Source: an uncultured Clostridia bacterium (GTDB lineage Bacteria > Bacillota > Clostridia > Christensenellales > Borkfalkiaceae). From it: a DNA stretch of 64,000 nt. The number at the start of each line of letters is the position of its first letter. Within the stretch, counting starts at the first letter, position 1. Made by a program: the position numbers and the translations under genes. Location of the stretch: assembly GCA_947175325.1 (NCBI GenBank), contig CAMWME010000001.1, forward strand, positions 62,001-126,000, written 5' to 3'. Below the pieces are notes generated by a model. That model made no database searches. It was not told the origin of the DNA and saw only the letters and a program-made list of their open reading frames with translations. Shown here in pieces: positions 9,633 through 18,722 of the stretch.

Positions 9633-10827
9633 AAAATGCGAAGAAAAACTGAAAGACAAATTTAAAGAGATAGACGACGTAGCGTATTTTAATCAATTAA
9701 AGGTGCTAAACGCTTTTAAAGAGTATAAAATTGCAACACGCCATTTTAACGGCACTACGGGCTACGGTTACGACGACGAAGGTAGAGATTGCCTCGGTAA
9801 GCTGTATGCAGAAGCGTTCGGTGCAGAAAGCGGGATAGTTTCCCCGCATCTTTTGTCCGGGACTCATGCTTTAACAGTTGCGCTTTTTGGTCTTCTTCGT
9901 CCAAACGATACTTTATTTTGCATAAGCGGAATGCCTTACGACACTATAAGAGGCGTAATTTTCGGTGAAAACAACGGTTCTTTAAAGGATTTCGGTGTTA
10001 AATTTGAATGTTGCGACTTAAAAGACGGTAAATTTGACCTTGATGAAATTGCAAAAAAGTTCAATAAAACCGTCAAAGTCGTTTATATTCAACGTTCGCG
10101 CGGGTATGAGCTTAGAGATGCGTTTTCGTGCGAAGAAATAGGTCAAATTTGCAAATTTGTGCGTAATTTGGGCTTTAAAGGCTGCATTTTCGTTGATAAT
10201 TGTTACGGAGAGTTCGTTGAAAAAGTAGAGCCGACCGAAGTTGGTGCAGATATAATCGTAGGCTCACTTATAAAAAATGCCGGCGGTGGGCTTGCGCCTA
10301 CGGGCGGCTACATTTGCGGCAAGGCAGAATATATTGATTTAATAGGGAAAAGGCTTACTGCGCCGTCAATCGGGCTTGAAGTCGGCTCTTACGATGGCAG
10401 TTACCGTAACTTTTATCAAGGGCTGTTTCTTGCTCCGCATACCGTTGCACAAGCGTTAAAAACTAGTCTTTTAATAGGGCAAGCTATGGGCGAACTCGGA
10501 TACAAGAATTATCCTTCGCTGGATAAAACTCCTTACGATATTACTCGTGCAATAGAGTTTGACAGTGCGGATAAAATGGTACATTTTATTCGAGAAGTGC
10601 AGTACGCATCTCCGATAGATAGCTTCGTTACGTGCGAGCCGTGGGATATGCCCGGTTACGACGATAAAATTATAATGGCGGCGGGAACCTTCGTTTCGGG
10701 TGCAAGTATCGAACTTTCTGCCGACGGCCCAGTGAAACCGCCGTATATCGCATATTTTCAAGGCGGGTTAACATACGAGCATGGCAAATACGCATTAGAA
10801 AGGATATTAAACAAGATAGAGGATTAA
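9619..10827 (+). CDS. Methionine gamma-lyase family PLP enzyme (YnbB-like)
   Basis: A 402-residue protein of the PLP-dependent aspartate-aminotransferase fold, close to the Met_gamma_lyase/'aluminium resistance' family common in Bacillota next to miaA. The signature SPHLLSGTHALTVALFGLLRPND is family-typical, the PLP-contacting FVDNCYGEF is present, and the Schiff-base Lys lies in GSLIKNAGGGLAPTGGY. Substrate specificity is not established for most members; C-S lyase activity on a sulfur amino acid is likely but inferred. The start ATG overlaps the end of miaA, so it belongs to the miaB operon. Confidence 0.88.
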   Translation: MKLIEKCEEKLKDKFKEIDDVAYFNQLKVLNAFKEYKIATRHFNGTTGYGYDDEGRDCLGKLYAEAFGAESGIVSPHLLSGTHALTVALFGLLRPNDTLFCISGMPYDTIRGVIFGENNGSLKDFGVKFECCDLKDGKFDLDEIAKKFNKTVKVVYIQRSRGYELRDAFSCEEIGQICKFVRNLGFKGCIFVDNCYGEFVEKVEPTEVGADIIVGSLIKNAGGGLAPTGGYICGKAEYIDLIGKRLTAPSIGLEVGSYDGSYRNFYQGLFLAPHTVAQALKTSLLIGQAMGELGYKNYPSLDKTPYDITRAIEFDSADKMVHFIREVQYASPIDSFVTCEPWDMPGYDDKIIMAAGTFVSGASIELSADGPVKPPYIAYFQGGLTYEHGKYALERILNKIED

Positions 10828-10833
10828 TATAAG

Positions 10834-11064
10834 GTGTATAGAAACAGATATAAGGGTGATGATTATATTAAGGCGTTTCCAGAATTAAAAAAATGGATAA
10901 ACGAATGCATTTGTTGTCATAGAAAAGGGTATGCTCCCGATATGCCGGAGCATGTAGGCGGCAAATATTCTATTGCTGCACAAGAAATAAAGACGTTATA
11001 TGAACCACTTAATGTTGATAAAGACAGTTTGTGTGAAGTATGCTCCAAATTAGTTAATAGCTAA
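10834..11064 (+). CDS. Small Cys-rich hypothetical protein
   Basis: 76 residues with a GTG start 7 bases after the preceding stop. I do not recognise the family. The sequence is hydrophilic, with a CxCC cluster near residue 25 (NECICCHRKGY) and CEVCSKLV at the C-terminus, spaced so that four Cys could bind one zinc. It is the last gene of the miaB-led operon and runs into a strong bidirectional terminator. The upstream Shine-Dalgarno is weak, so translation is plausible rather than certain. Confidence 0.55.
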   Translation: MYRNRYKGDDYIKAFPELKKWINECICCHRKGYAPDMPEHVGGKYSIAAQEIKTLYEPLNVDKDSLCEVCSKLVNS

Positions 11065-11073
11065 GCAATTAAA

Positions 11074-11099
11074 AACGCCGAGGCATTTGCCTCGGCGTT
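11074..11099. terminator. Bidirectional terminator between the miaB operon and groESL
   Basis: Perfect 11-bp stem AACGCCGAGGC / GCCTCGGCGTT with a 4-base loop. On the minus strand it is followed by TTTTT, ending groEL transcription; on the plus strand by an AT-rich tail, ending the miaB operon. Confidence 0.9.
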
Positions 11100-11111
11100 A
11101 AATTTATTTTA

Positions 11112-12746
<1,635 letters not shown>

Positions 12747-12753
12747 TTACTCC

Positions 12754-13038
12754 TTATTCAACGATTGCCAAAATATCGCTTTGGCGGATAATCGTGTATT
12801 CTTTATCGTCAACTTTGACTTCCGTGCCGCTGTACTTTGCAAGCAGAACTTTATCGCCGACTTTTACTTGCATTTTAACGTCTTTACCGTCCACAAGTCC
12901 GCCGGGGCCGACTGCAACGACGAGGCAAGTTGCGGGTTTTTCTTGTGCAGCCGAGGTAAGGTAAAGTCCGCTTTTGGTCTTTTCTTCGGCCTTGAGATTT
13001 TCTACGACTACTTTATCAAATAAAGGTTTAATAGTCAT
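12754..13038 (-). CDS. groS: Co-chaperonin GroES (Hsp10)
   Basis: 94 residues, the usual GroES length. It starts MTIKPLFDKVVVE, has the mobile-loop region EEKTKSGLYLTSAAQEKP and ends with YTIIRQSDILAIVE. It caps the GroEL ring. The start follows a good GGAGGACG Shine-Dalgarno and the gene is first in the groESL operon. Confidence 0.97.
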   Translation of the reverse strand: MTIKPLFDKVVVENLKAEEKTKSGLYLTSAAQEKPATCLVVAVGPGGLVDGKDVKMQVKVGDKVLLAKYSGTEVKVDDKEYTIIRQSDILAIVE

Positions 13039-13062
13039 TTAAAACGTCCTCCGATTTAAATC

Positions 13063-13092
13063 ATTTTAGTTACAGATATTTTATAAACTCAA
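13063..13092 (-). promoter_or_regulatory. Probable groESL promoter
   Basis: On the minus strand: -35 TTGAGT (13087-13092), an 18-base spacer and -10 TAAAAT (13063-13068), about 25 bases before the groES start. It resembles a housekeeping sigma-A promoter. Confidence 0.6.
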
Positions 13093-13096
13093 CAAA

Positions 13097-13113
13097 ATAA
13101 TGTTAAACATTAT
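13097..13113. promoter_or_regulatory. Perfect 17-bp palindrome between divergent groES and deaminase promoters
   Basis: ATAATGTTAAACATTAT is an 8-bp perfect inverted repeat around one base. It starts 5 bases upstream of the groES -35 and lies 12 bases before the -35 of the divergent gene. It is operator-like. No CIRCE element (TTAGCACTC-N9-GAGTGCTAA) is present in this region. Confidence 0.5.
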
Positions 13114-13124
13114 AAAGTAAAAAA

Positions 13125-13153
13125 TTGCAATTTATATAAAAATATGGTAAAAT
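13125..13153 (+). promoter_or_regulatory. Promoter for the deaminase-cyclophilin-purB run
   Basis: -35 TTGCAA (13125-13130), a 17-base spacer and -10 TAAAAT (13148-13153), about 30 bases before the ATG at 13182. Confidence 0.65.
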
Positions 13154-13181
13154 CGTTTTATCTACTTAAAATGGGTTTTTT

Positions 13182-13634
13182 ATGGATAAATGGGATAAAA
13201 GATTTATGGAGATGACCGAGATTATCGGAACTTGGTCAAGCTGCTATCAAGAGAACAGACACGTAGGTGCAATAATTGTCAAAAATAAGCGTATAATTGC
13301 AACGGGCTATAACGGTGCTCCGCAAGGAATTGAAAGCTGCGTAGACAAAAAAGAGTGTATGCGCCAGAAAATGAATATCAAAAGCGGTACCATGCACGAG
13401 CTGTGCTATGCCGTACACGCCGAGCAGAACGCGATAGTACAAGCGGCAAAGGTAGGCAGTAGCGTGGAAGGGTGTACGCTTTATTGCACGCATCAGCCTT
13501 GCGTTATTTGCGCTAAAATGATAATTAATTCGGGCATTAAACGTGTGGTCTATAAAGAAGGCTATCCCGACGAATTTTCAATGCTTCTTTTTAAGGAAGC
13601 CGGTGTTCAAGTCGACAAATTCAGTGAGTTATAA
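13182..13634 (+). CDS. Deoxycytidylate (dCMP) deaminase family protein
   Basis: 150 residues of the cytidine/dCMP deaminase fold. The zinc and catalytic motif is HAEQNAI, followed by the PCVICAKMIINSGIKRVVY motif with the two zinc Cys. An inserted segment with CVDKKECMRQ and a His further on are typical of ComEB/dCMP deaminases, which use an extra zinc and allosteric dCTP. It most likely makes dUMP for dTMP synthesis. The N-terminus (KWDKRFMEMTEIIGTWS) fits the family start. Confidence 0.88.
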   Translation: MDKWDKRFMEMTEIIGTWSSCYQENRHVGAIIVKNKRIIATGYNGAPQGIESCVDKKECMRQKMNIKSGTMHELCYAVHAEQNAIVQAAKVGSSVEGCTLYCTHQPCVICAKMIINSGIKRVVYKEGYPDEFSMLLFKEAGVQVDKFSEL

Positions 13635-13635
13635 A

Positions 13636-14205
13636 ATGAATCAAATTGATTTATCACAAGTTGCCGGCACTTTAAGATACGGAGATTTTAGCGAAAAAAA
13701 ACGCAAAAAGTTAATTATTTTTTACGCGGTTCTTATGGCGTGTTGTAGCTTAGGATTAGTTGGCTCTATAATTGGTTTCGCATTTGAAATAAAAGATGAC
13801 CCTATAATGTATGTCATTTTATTTGTTGTTTTTGCTCTGTGCCATATACCTTGTATAATTTTCTTCGTGATAAATGGCAAAAGAAGAAGAGAAATATTGA
13901 AATGGGGCGAGGATGCTATTGAGTTGTATGCATATTCAAAATGCGTTGGCGAACAAGACAATCATAATCCTCATGCGGTTTTTGGCAATTTAATTTTTGG
14001 TCCGTCTTTTGCGAAAATCGAAGTTAAATTTGAATTAGACGGCAAACATTTTATCAAGATGAGCGGAAAACTTGGACGGTTGGGCCCAGATGACGGTTTT
14101 AGCCGTGTGTGGTTAGATTATCGCGACAGAGCAATTAGAATAATGTATTCGCCTAAATACGACCAAGTTATCGTATTAAAAGATAAAGACAGTGATACAA
14201 ATTAA
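13636..14205 (+). CDS. Hypothetical membrane protein, two TM segments
   Basis: I place the start at ATG 13636, one base after the deaminase stop; an upstream in-frame extension would overlap the deaminase gene. This gives 189 residues. Two hydrophobic segments (about residues 25-50 and 56-80) form a hairpin anchor, followed by a soluble C-terminal domain of about 105 residues with an IEVKFELDGKHF-like beta pattern. I recognise no family. The base composition is more AT-rich than its neighbours and no strong Shine-Dalgarno is seen. Two bases downstream of the deaminase suggests coupling. Confidence 0.7.
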   Translation: MNQIDLSQVAGTLRYGDFSEKKRKKLIIFYAVLMACCSLGLVGSIIGFAFEIKDDPIMYVILFVVFALCHIPCIIFFVINGKRRREILKWGEDAIELYAYSKCVGEQDNHNPHAVFGNLIFGPSFAKIEVKFELDGKHFIKMSGKLGRLGPDDGFSRVWLDYRDRAIRIMYSPKYDQVIVLKDKDSDTN

Positions 14206-14215
14206 GGAGTAAATT

Positions 14216-14734
14216 ATGAATCCTATCGTTACGATTAAAATGCAGAACGGCGGCGTGATAAAAGCCGAGCTTTATCCCGAAAAGGCGCCAAATACGGTAA
14301 ATAACTTTATTGCACTTGTTAAAAGCGGCTTTTACGACGGGATTATTTTTCACCGCGTAATTTCCGGCTTTATGATTCAAGGCGGTGACCCCAAAGGTGT
14401 AGGAACGGGCGGCCCGGGATATTCTATTAAGGGCGAATTTGCTTTAAACGGCTTTAAACAAAACGATTTGAAGCATTCACGCGGCGTGCTTTCAATGGCG
14501 CGCGCTATGAATCCGAATTCAGCCGGTTCGCAATTCTTTATTATGCATCAGAACGCTTCGCACCTTGACGGTCAGTACGCGGCGTTCGGTAAGGTCATTG
14601 AAGGAATGGAAGTGGTTGACGGTATTGCGGCGGTAATGTGCGACTGGCAAGATAAGCCGCTTGCGCCGCAAATTATGGAGAAAGTTACGGTTGAAACCTT
14701 CGGTATAGACTATCCGGCACCGGTCAAATTTTAA
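14216..14734 (+). CDS. Cyclophilin-type peptidyl-prolyl cis-trans isomerase
   Basis: 172 residues without a signal peptide, so cytoplasmic. It has the cyclophilin core FHRVISGFMIQGGDPKGVGTGGPGY (catalytic Arg in FHR), the GVLSMARAMNPNSAGSQFFI motif and HLDGQYAAFGKV. It catalyses cis-trans isomerisation of X-Pro bonds. An AAGGAG Shine-Dalgarno lies upstream, and purB follows 12 bases downstream. Confidence 0.95.
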   Translation: MNPIVTIKMQNGGVIKAELYPEKAPNTVNNFIALVKSGFYDGIIFHRVISGFMIQGGDPKGVGTGGPGYSIKGEFALNGFKQNDLKHSRGVLSMARAMNPNSAGSQFFIMHQNASHLDGQYAAFGKVIEGMEVVDGIAAVMCDWQDKPLAPQIMEKVTVETFGIDYPAPVKF

Positions 14735-14746
14735 TAAGGAGCAACT

Positions 14747-16180
14747 ATGGATAACGGTATCTATCAAAATCCATTGATTACCAGATACGCAAGTCAAGCT
14801 ATGGCGGAAAACTTTTCCGACGAAAAGCGCTTCAAGCTTTGGAGAAAGCTTTGGATTGCGCTTGCGGAAGCCGAAATGGAACTCGGGTTGAATATCACTA
14901 AGGCGCAAATCGACGAGATGAAGAAGTACGCCGACGATATCAACTTCGAGGTTGCGGAAAGCTATGAAAAAAAGTTGCGTCACGACGTGATGGCGCACGT
15001 TCACGCCTTTGGCGAACAAGCTAAATCGGCTATGCCTATAATTCATCTCGGGGCGACGAGCTGCTTCGTGGACTGCAATTCCGAGCTTATAATTTTATGG
15101 GACGCACTTGAAATTATAAAAGCCAAGCTGGTTAACGTAATGGATAAGCTTTCGGCGTTTGCTTTGAAGTACAAGGACTTGCCCACGCTCGGGTTTACGC
15201 ATTTGCAGCCCGCACAGCTGACTACGGTTGGCAAGCGCGCAACGCTTTGGCTGCAAGATTTGACTATGGACTATTACAGCCTCGTAAACTTGCAAAATTC
15301 TTTTAAATTGCGCGGGGTAAAGGGCACAACGGGTACGCAAGCCAGCTTTATGGAGCTTTTCAACGGTGACGAAGGAAAGGTCAAGGAGCTTGAAAAAAAG
15401 GTTGTTGCAAAGCTCGAATTTGACAAAGTTTACGGCGTAACCGGTCAAACTTACTCTAGAAAGTTCGATTATAACGTTCTTTGCGTTCTTTCGCAGATAG
15501 CGCAAAGCGCTTATAAATTTTCTAACGATATTCGCCTTTTGCAGAGTATGAAGGAAATTGAAGAACCGTTTGAAAAGTCGCAGATAGGTTCTTCTGCAAT
15601 GGCGTATAAGCGTAATCCTATGCGTAGTGAAAGAATGAGCTCGCTTGCAAGATTCGTTATTTCACTTCCCACGAATAGCGCAATAACGGCGGGAACGCAG
15701 TGGTTTGAAAGAACTTTGGACGATTCGGCAAACAGAAGAATAGTAAACGCACAAGCGTTTCTTGCGCTTGACGGCATACTTAATATTTATATGAACGTTT
15801 CGGAAAACCTTGTTGTGTACGAAAGGGTCATTGAAAAGCATATCGCCGCCGAGCTTCCGTTCATGGCAACCGAAAACATAATGATGGAGTGTGTTAAGGC
15901 GGGCGGAAACAGACAAGAGCTACACGAGAAAATAAGAGTTTTATCAATGCAAGCGGGCAAAAACGTCAAGGAGCTTGGCAAAGACAATAATCTTATTGAG
16001 CTTATAAAAGCGGATAAGGACTTTAAAGCGGTGCATTCGAAGCTTGATAAAATGCTTGACGCAAAGCTGTTTATCGGTAGAGCTCCTTCGCAAACCGTTG
16101 AGTTTATTGAAAACGAAGTAAAGCCTATTTTAGAGCAAAACAAGGCTGTTTTAGGTCAAAATAGCGACTTAAAAGTCTAA
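14747..16180 (+). CDS. purB: Adenylosuccinate lyase PurB
   Basis: 477 residues of the fumarase/aspartase superfamily. It cleaves SAICAR to AICAR and adenylosuccinate to AMP. Motifs include RHDVMAHVHAF, the catalytic-His segment TLGFTHLQPAQLTTVGKR and the signature loop with the catalytic Ser, QIGSSAMAYKRNPMRSE. Length and motif order match the long-form PurB of Clostridia. A GGAGC Shine-Dalgarno precedes the ATG. Confidence 0.97.
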   Translation: MDNGIYQNPLITRYASQAMAENFSDEKRFKLWRKLWIALAEAEMELGLNITKAQIDEMKKYADDINFEVAESYEKKLRHDVMAHVHAFGEQAKSAMPIIHLGATSCFVDCNSELIILWDALEIIKAKLVNVMDKLSAFALKYKDLPTLGFTHLQPAQLTTVGKRATLWLQDLTMDYYSLVNLQNSFKLRGVKGTTGTQASFMELFNGDEGKVKELEKKVVAKLEFDKVYGVTGQTYSRKFDYNVLCVLSQIAQSAYKFSNDIRLLQSMKEIEEPFEKSQIGSSAMAYKRNPMRSERMSSLARFVISLPTNSAITAGTQWFERTLDDSANRRIVNAQAFLALDGILNIYMNVSENLVVYERVIEKHIAAELPFMATENIMMECVKAGGNRQELHEKIRVLSMQAGKNVKELGKDNNLIELIKADKDFKAVHSKLDKMLDAKLFIGRAPSQTVEFIENEVKPILEQNKAVLGQNSDLKV

Positions 16181-16197
16181 TTCTTGCCATTTTGCAA

Positions 16198-16216
16198 AGT
16201 ACTATGCGTGGCATAA
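16198..16216 (+). repeat. Diverged copy of the dispersed palindrome, intergenic
   Basis: AGTACTATGCGTGGCATAA shares the first nine and last four bases with the consensus. The inner bases differ but the dyad is kept (TATGC / GCATA). The flank TTTTGCA just upstream resembles the upstream flank of the copy at 24274. It lies between purB and tRNA-Trp. Confidence 0.7.
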
Positions 16217-16248
16217 TCAATACAAAAGCAACTGTAAAATAAAAAATT

Positions 16249-16270
16249 AACCACCCGAAAACGGATGGTT
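16249..16270 (-). terminator. Terminator of tRNA-Trp
   Basis: On the minus strand, AACCATCCG-TTTT-CGGGTGGTT (one mismatch) is followed by AATTTTTTATTTT. It lies three bases beyond the encoded CCA end. Confidence 0.85.
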
Positions 16271-16272
16271 TA

Positions 16273-16347
16273 TGGCAGGGGAGACACGATTCGAACATGC
16301 AACCGACGGTTTTGGAGACCGCGACTCTACCATTGAGCTACTCCCCT
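16273..16347 (-). tRNA. tRNA-Trp (CCA anticodon), CCA end encoded
   Basis: The minus strand folds as a full cloverleaf: acceptor AGGGGAG/CTCCCCT, D-arm with GCTCAATGGTAGAG, anticodon loop CTCCAAA giving anticodon CCA, T-arm with GTTCGAATC, discriminator G and genomic CCA. It sits alone, antisense to the surrounding plus-strand genes. Confidence 0.96.
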
Positions 16348-16359
16348 AAAAGCAAACAA

Positions 16360-16388
16360 ATTATAGTATATAACTTAAATTTAGTCAA
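16360..16388 (-). promoter_or_regulatory. tRNA-Trp promoter
   Basis: On the minus strand: -35 TTGACT (16383-16388), a 17-base spacer and a perfect -10 TATAAT (16360-16365), ending 13 bases before the tRNA 5' end. Confidence 0.88.
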
Positions 16389-16407
16389 CTGTTTTGGAGG
16401 CAAATTT

Positions 16408-17217
16408 ATGAAAAAGCAATTCAAACTCGGCGTAATCGGCTGTTCGTTCTTTTCAAATGCGATTTTAAGGGGAGTCGTATTATCCGACCTTATTCGTGAA
16501 AAGAAGATAATCGTCAGTGACGAAAGCGAGGAAGAATTAGATAAGCTTGATTATCTGGGCGTTCGTACGACAACAAGCAATAAATTCGTTGCCGAAAACA
16601 GTGAATTCGTGCTTTTTGCGGTGAAACCTAAGAAATTTGAGGCAATTTCAAAGGAATTGGAGGGTATTCGACCCGAGAAAGTTATTTCAGTAATGGACGG
16701 AATAACGAAAAACACCGTTAAAAATTCTCTTGGAATTGGCGTAATTAAAGTTGCGCGTGCGATATTGAATTTGCCTTGCGAAATCGGAAGTGGTGCGATA
16801 GGCATTGATATGGTTGACTTTAATAAGTCAACGGATGACTGCGACTTTATCAGCTCGGTTTTCGGGACGCTTGGAACTATAGTTAGTGTTGAAGAAGGCA
16901 AGTTAAACGCTGTTTACGGATTAAGCGGAAGTGGTTCTGCGTATACTTTCATGTTTATAGACGCACTTATTAATGCGGGTGTAAAGCAAGGCTTGTCTAA
17001 AAATGAGGCAAAAATTCTTGCCGTTCAAACCATTTTAGGCAGTGCTGAAATGGTCCAAAGGGAAGAAAAATCGGTTGAAGAGCTTACGATTTTGGCGTGC
17101 AATAAAGGCGGCGCGTCCGTCGAGGCTGTGAAAGTCCTTGAAGAAAAAGGGCTTTCAGATGCGCTTTCTTCAGCAGTTGATGCTTGCGTAAGCCGAGCAA
17201 AAGAGCAGACGAAGTGA
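16408..17217 (+). CDS. proC: Pyrroline-5-carboxylate reductase ProC
   Basis: A 269-residue NAD(P)-dependent enzyme for the last step of proline synthesis. The start is ATG 16408 because TTGGAGG lies 7 bases upstream; an upstream in-frame extension would run through the tRNA gene. The N-terminal Rossmann fold has LGVIGCSFFSNAIL and a P5C reductase pattern VLFAVKPKKF. The C-terminal dimer domain has GLSGSGSAYTFMFIDALINAGVKQGL and ACNKGGASVEA, matching the family signature. Its stop codon overlaps the rnhA start by one base. Confidence 0.93.
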   Translation: MKKQFKLGVIGCSFFSNAILRGVVLSDLIREKKIIVSDESEEELDKLDYLGVRTTTSNKFVAENSEFVLFAVKPKKFEAISKELEGIRPEKVISVMDGITKNTVKNSLGIGVIKVARAILNLPCEIGSGAIGIDMVDFNKSTDDCDFISSVFGTLGTIVSVEEGKLNAVYGLSGSGSAYTFMFIDALINAGVKQGLSKNEAKILAVQTILGSAEMVQREEKSVEELTILACNKGGASVEAVKVLEEKGLSDALSSAVDACVSRAKEQTK

Positions 17218-17663
17218 TGAAAAAGGTAATTTTGTATACTGACGGTGCATGTTCGGGCAACCCCGGAACCGGTGGTTGGGGCGCTGTTTTAATGTTTAAA
17301 GGCTTTGAAAAGCGTATTTCGGGCGCCGAGCAGTCCACAACTAATAACAGAATGGAGCTAACGGCTGTAATAGAAGGCTTAAAATGCCTTAAAGAGCCGT
17401 GCGAGGTGGAAATTTATAGCGATTCCGCATATACCGTTAATGCGTTCAATAACGGCTGGGTTTACGGTTGGGAAAAATCGGGCTATAAAAAAGCCGACAA
17501 TAAACCAGTCCTTAACGAAGATTTATGGCGCGAGCTTCTGTCTTTAACCCGTACGCACCGTGTATCGTTCGTAAAGGTGAAGGGACACGCCGATAACGAG
17601 TATAACAATATCTGCGATAAGCTTGCCACCGATGCGGTTAAAAATTTGAAAAGTGAATTATAA
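17217..17663 (+). CDS. rnhA: Ribonuclease HI
   Basis: 148 residues; the start at ATG 17217 overlaps the proC TGA. It has the catalytic acids of RNase H1: Asp in LYTDGACSGNPGTGGW, Glu in NNRMELTAVIEGL, Asp in IYSDSAYTVNAF and the final Asp in VKGHADNEYNN, with the handle region NGWVYGWEKSGYKKADNKPVLNEDLW. It degrades RNA in RNA-DNA hybrids, such as R-loops and primers. Confidence 0.96.
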   Translation: MKKVILYTDGACSGNPGTGGWGAVLMFKGFEKRISGAEQSTTNNRMELTAVIEGLKCLKEPCEVEIYSDSAYTVNAFNNGWVYGWEKSGYKKADNKPVLNEDLWRELLSLTRTHRVSFVKVKGHADNEYNNICDKLATDAVKNLKSEL

Positions 17664-17673
17664 AATTGCGGAA

Positions 17674-17692
17674 AATACTATATAATAGTATT
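17674..17692. promoter_or_regulatory. Perfect inverted repeat over a -10 box
   Basis: AATACTAT-ATA-ATAGTATT has 8-bp perfect arms with a 3-base centre. It contains the -10 TATAAT (17681-17686) and ends one base before the next ATG. It is operator-like. No good -35 is seen 16-18 bases upstream. Confidence 0.5.
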
Positions 17693-17693
17693 A

Positions 17694-18596
17694 ATGGACC
17701 GCATACGAGTTTTAAAATACTGTATAAATATCTTGGCGGTTGTACTTTTAAGTACGGCTGCTTTTCTTTTTATAGCCTACGGACTTTTATATAAAAACGT
17801 AGAATTTATTGCCGTGCACTTCAATATTTTGTTGCTTGTTTCGGGGCTTGTACTCGGGCTGTTAATGGTGGGTGGAATACTTTTTTATGCGTTGAAAATG
17901 GTTTCACTTTACCGTTTAACCATATGTGCACTCGTATTTATTGATATTTTTTCAGTCGTGTTCTTTGCGCTTTGTGCAACCGAGCTGTTAGGCAAAATAA
18001 ACAGCGTTGACGCATTGAGGGAATATATTGAAGGCATGGGCGGAATGGCTGCCGCCATCTATATAATTTTCAGTTTTCTTCAAGTCGTGCTTTTGCCCGT
18101 GCCTGGGTCGGTATCCGTTGCTGTCGGCGTTGCCATGTTTGGACCTTTAAAGTGTGCGATTTATAGCTTTATCGGCATAGTTTTGGGCTCAATTGCCGCT
18201 TTTGCAATAGGTAGATGGGTAGGCTACAAGGCAGTTTGTTGGATAGTTGGGCAAGACACTTTGGATAAATGGTTGAAAAAATTGAAGGGAAAGGACTATT
18301 TGATTTTATCTTTGATGTTCCTTTTGCCGCTTTTCCCCGACGACGTTTTGTGCTTCGTTGCGGGATTATCGTCAATGACGTGGCCGTTTTTCATCGTTAT
18401 GATAATAATAACTCGCCTTATCGGCGTTTTTTCTACGGCGTATTCGTTCGAGCTTATACCGTTTAACACGTGGTGGGGGTTATTAATTTGGGCGTTATTG
18501 CTTGCGTTTATCGTTCTTTCGTTCTATCTTGTGTTGAAGCACTATGAAAAGATAGACAAATTCATAAAAACCAAACTGAAAATTCAGCGAAAATAA
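17694..18596 (+). CDS. TVP38/TMEM64 (DedA-like) membrane protein
   Basis: A 300-residue protein with about seven hydrophobic segments. The core PGSVSVAVGVAMFGPLKCAIY ... GSIAAFAIGRWVG and LFPDDVLCFVAGLSSM match the VTT/SNARE-associated domain of TVP38 proteins. Relatives act in membrane lipid or polyprenyl-phosphate flipping; the substrate here is unknown. No Shine-Dalgarno is present and the -10 box ends 7 bases before the ATG, so the mRNA may be leaderless. A palindrome overlaps this -10. Confidence 0.85.
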   Translation: MDRIRVLKYCINILAVVLLSTAAFLFIAYGLLYKNVEFIAVHFNILLLVSGLVLGLLMVGGILFYALKMVSLYRLTICALVFIDIFSVVFFALCATELLGKINSVDALREYIEGMGGMAAAIYIIFSFLQVVLLPVPGSVSVAVGVAMFGPLKCAIYSFIGIVLGSIAAFAIGRWVGYKAVCWIVGQDTLDKWLKKLKGKDYLILSLMFLLPLFPDDVLCFVAGLSSMTWPFFIVMIIITRLIGVFSTAYSFELIPFNTWWGLLIWALLLAFIVLSFYLVLKHYEKIDKFIKTKLKIQRK

Positions 18597-18597
18597 G

Positions 18598-18622
18598 GCG
18601 GCAAAAAGCCGCTTTTTCTTTT
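18598..18622 (+). terminator. Rho-independent terminator after the TVP38-like gene
   Basis: GCGGC-AAAAA-GCCGC followed by TTTTTCTTTT. Confidence 0.9.
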
Positions 18623-18661
18623 ACAAAATTAAATAATTTTGATAAAAGTTTAACAAAATAT

Positions 18662-18689
18662 TTGCATTTGATTTTAAATATGATAAAAT
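18662..18689 (+). promoter_or_regulatory. Promoter for the decarboxylase cluster
   Basis: -35 TTGCAT (18662-18667), a 16-base spacer and -10 TAAAAT (18684-18689) preceded by TGA, about 33 bases before the first ATG. Confidence 0.6.
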
Positions 18690-18722
18690 GTATTTGTAAG
18701 AATTTGGTTTTCAGGTGTATTT

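Noticed and set aside
13039-13181. CIRCE element expected before groES
   Set aside because: I looked for TTAGCACTC-N9-GAGTGCTAA on both strands and did not find it; only the unrelated 17-base palindrome is present.
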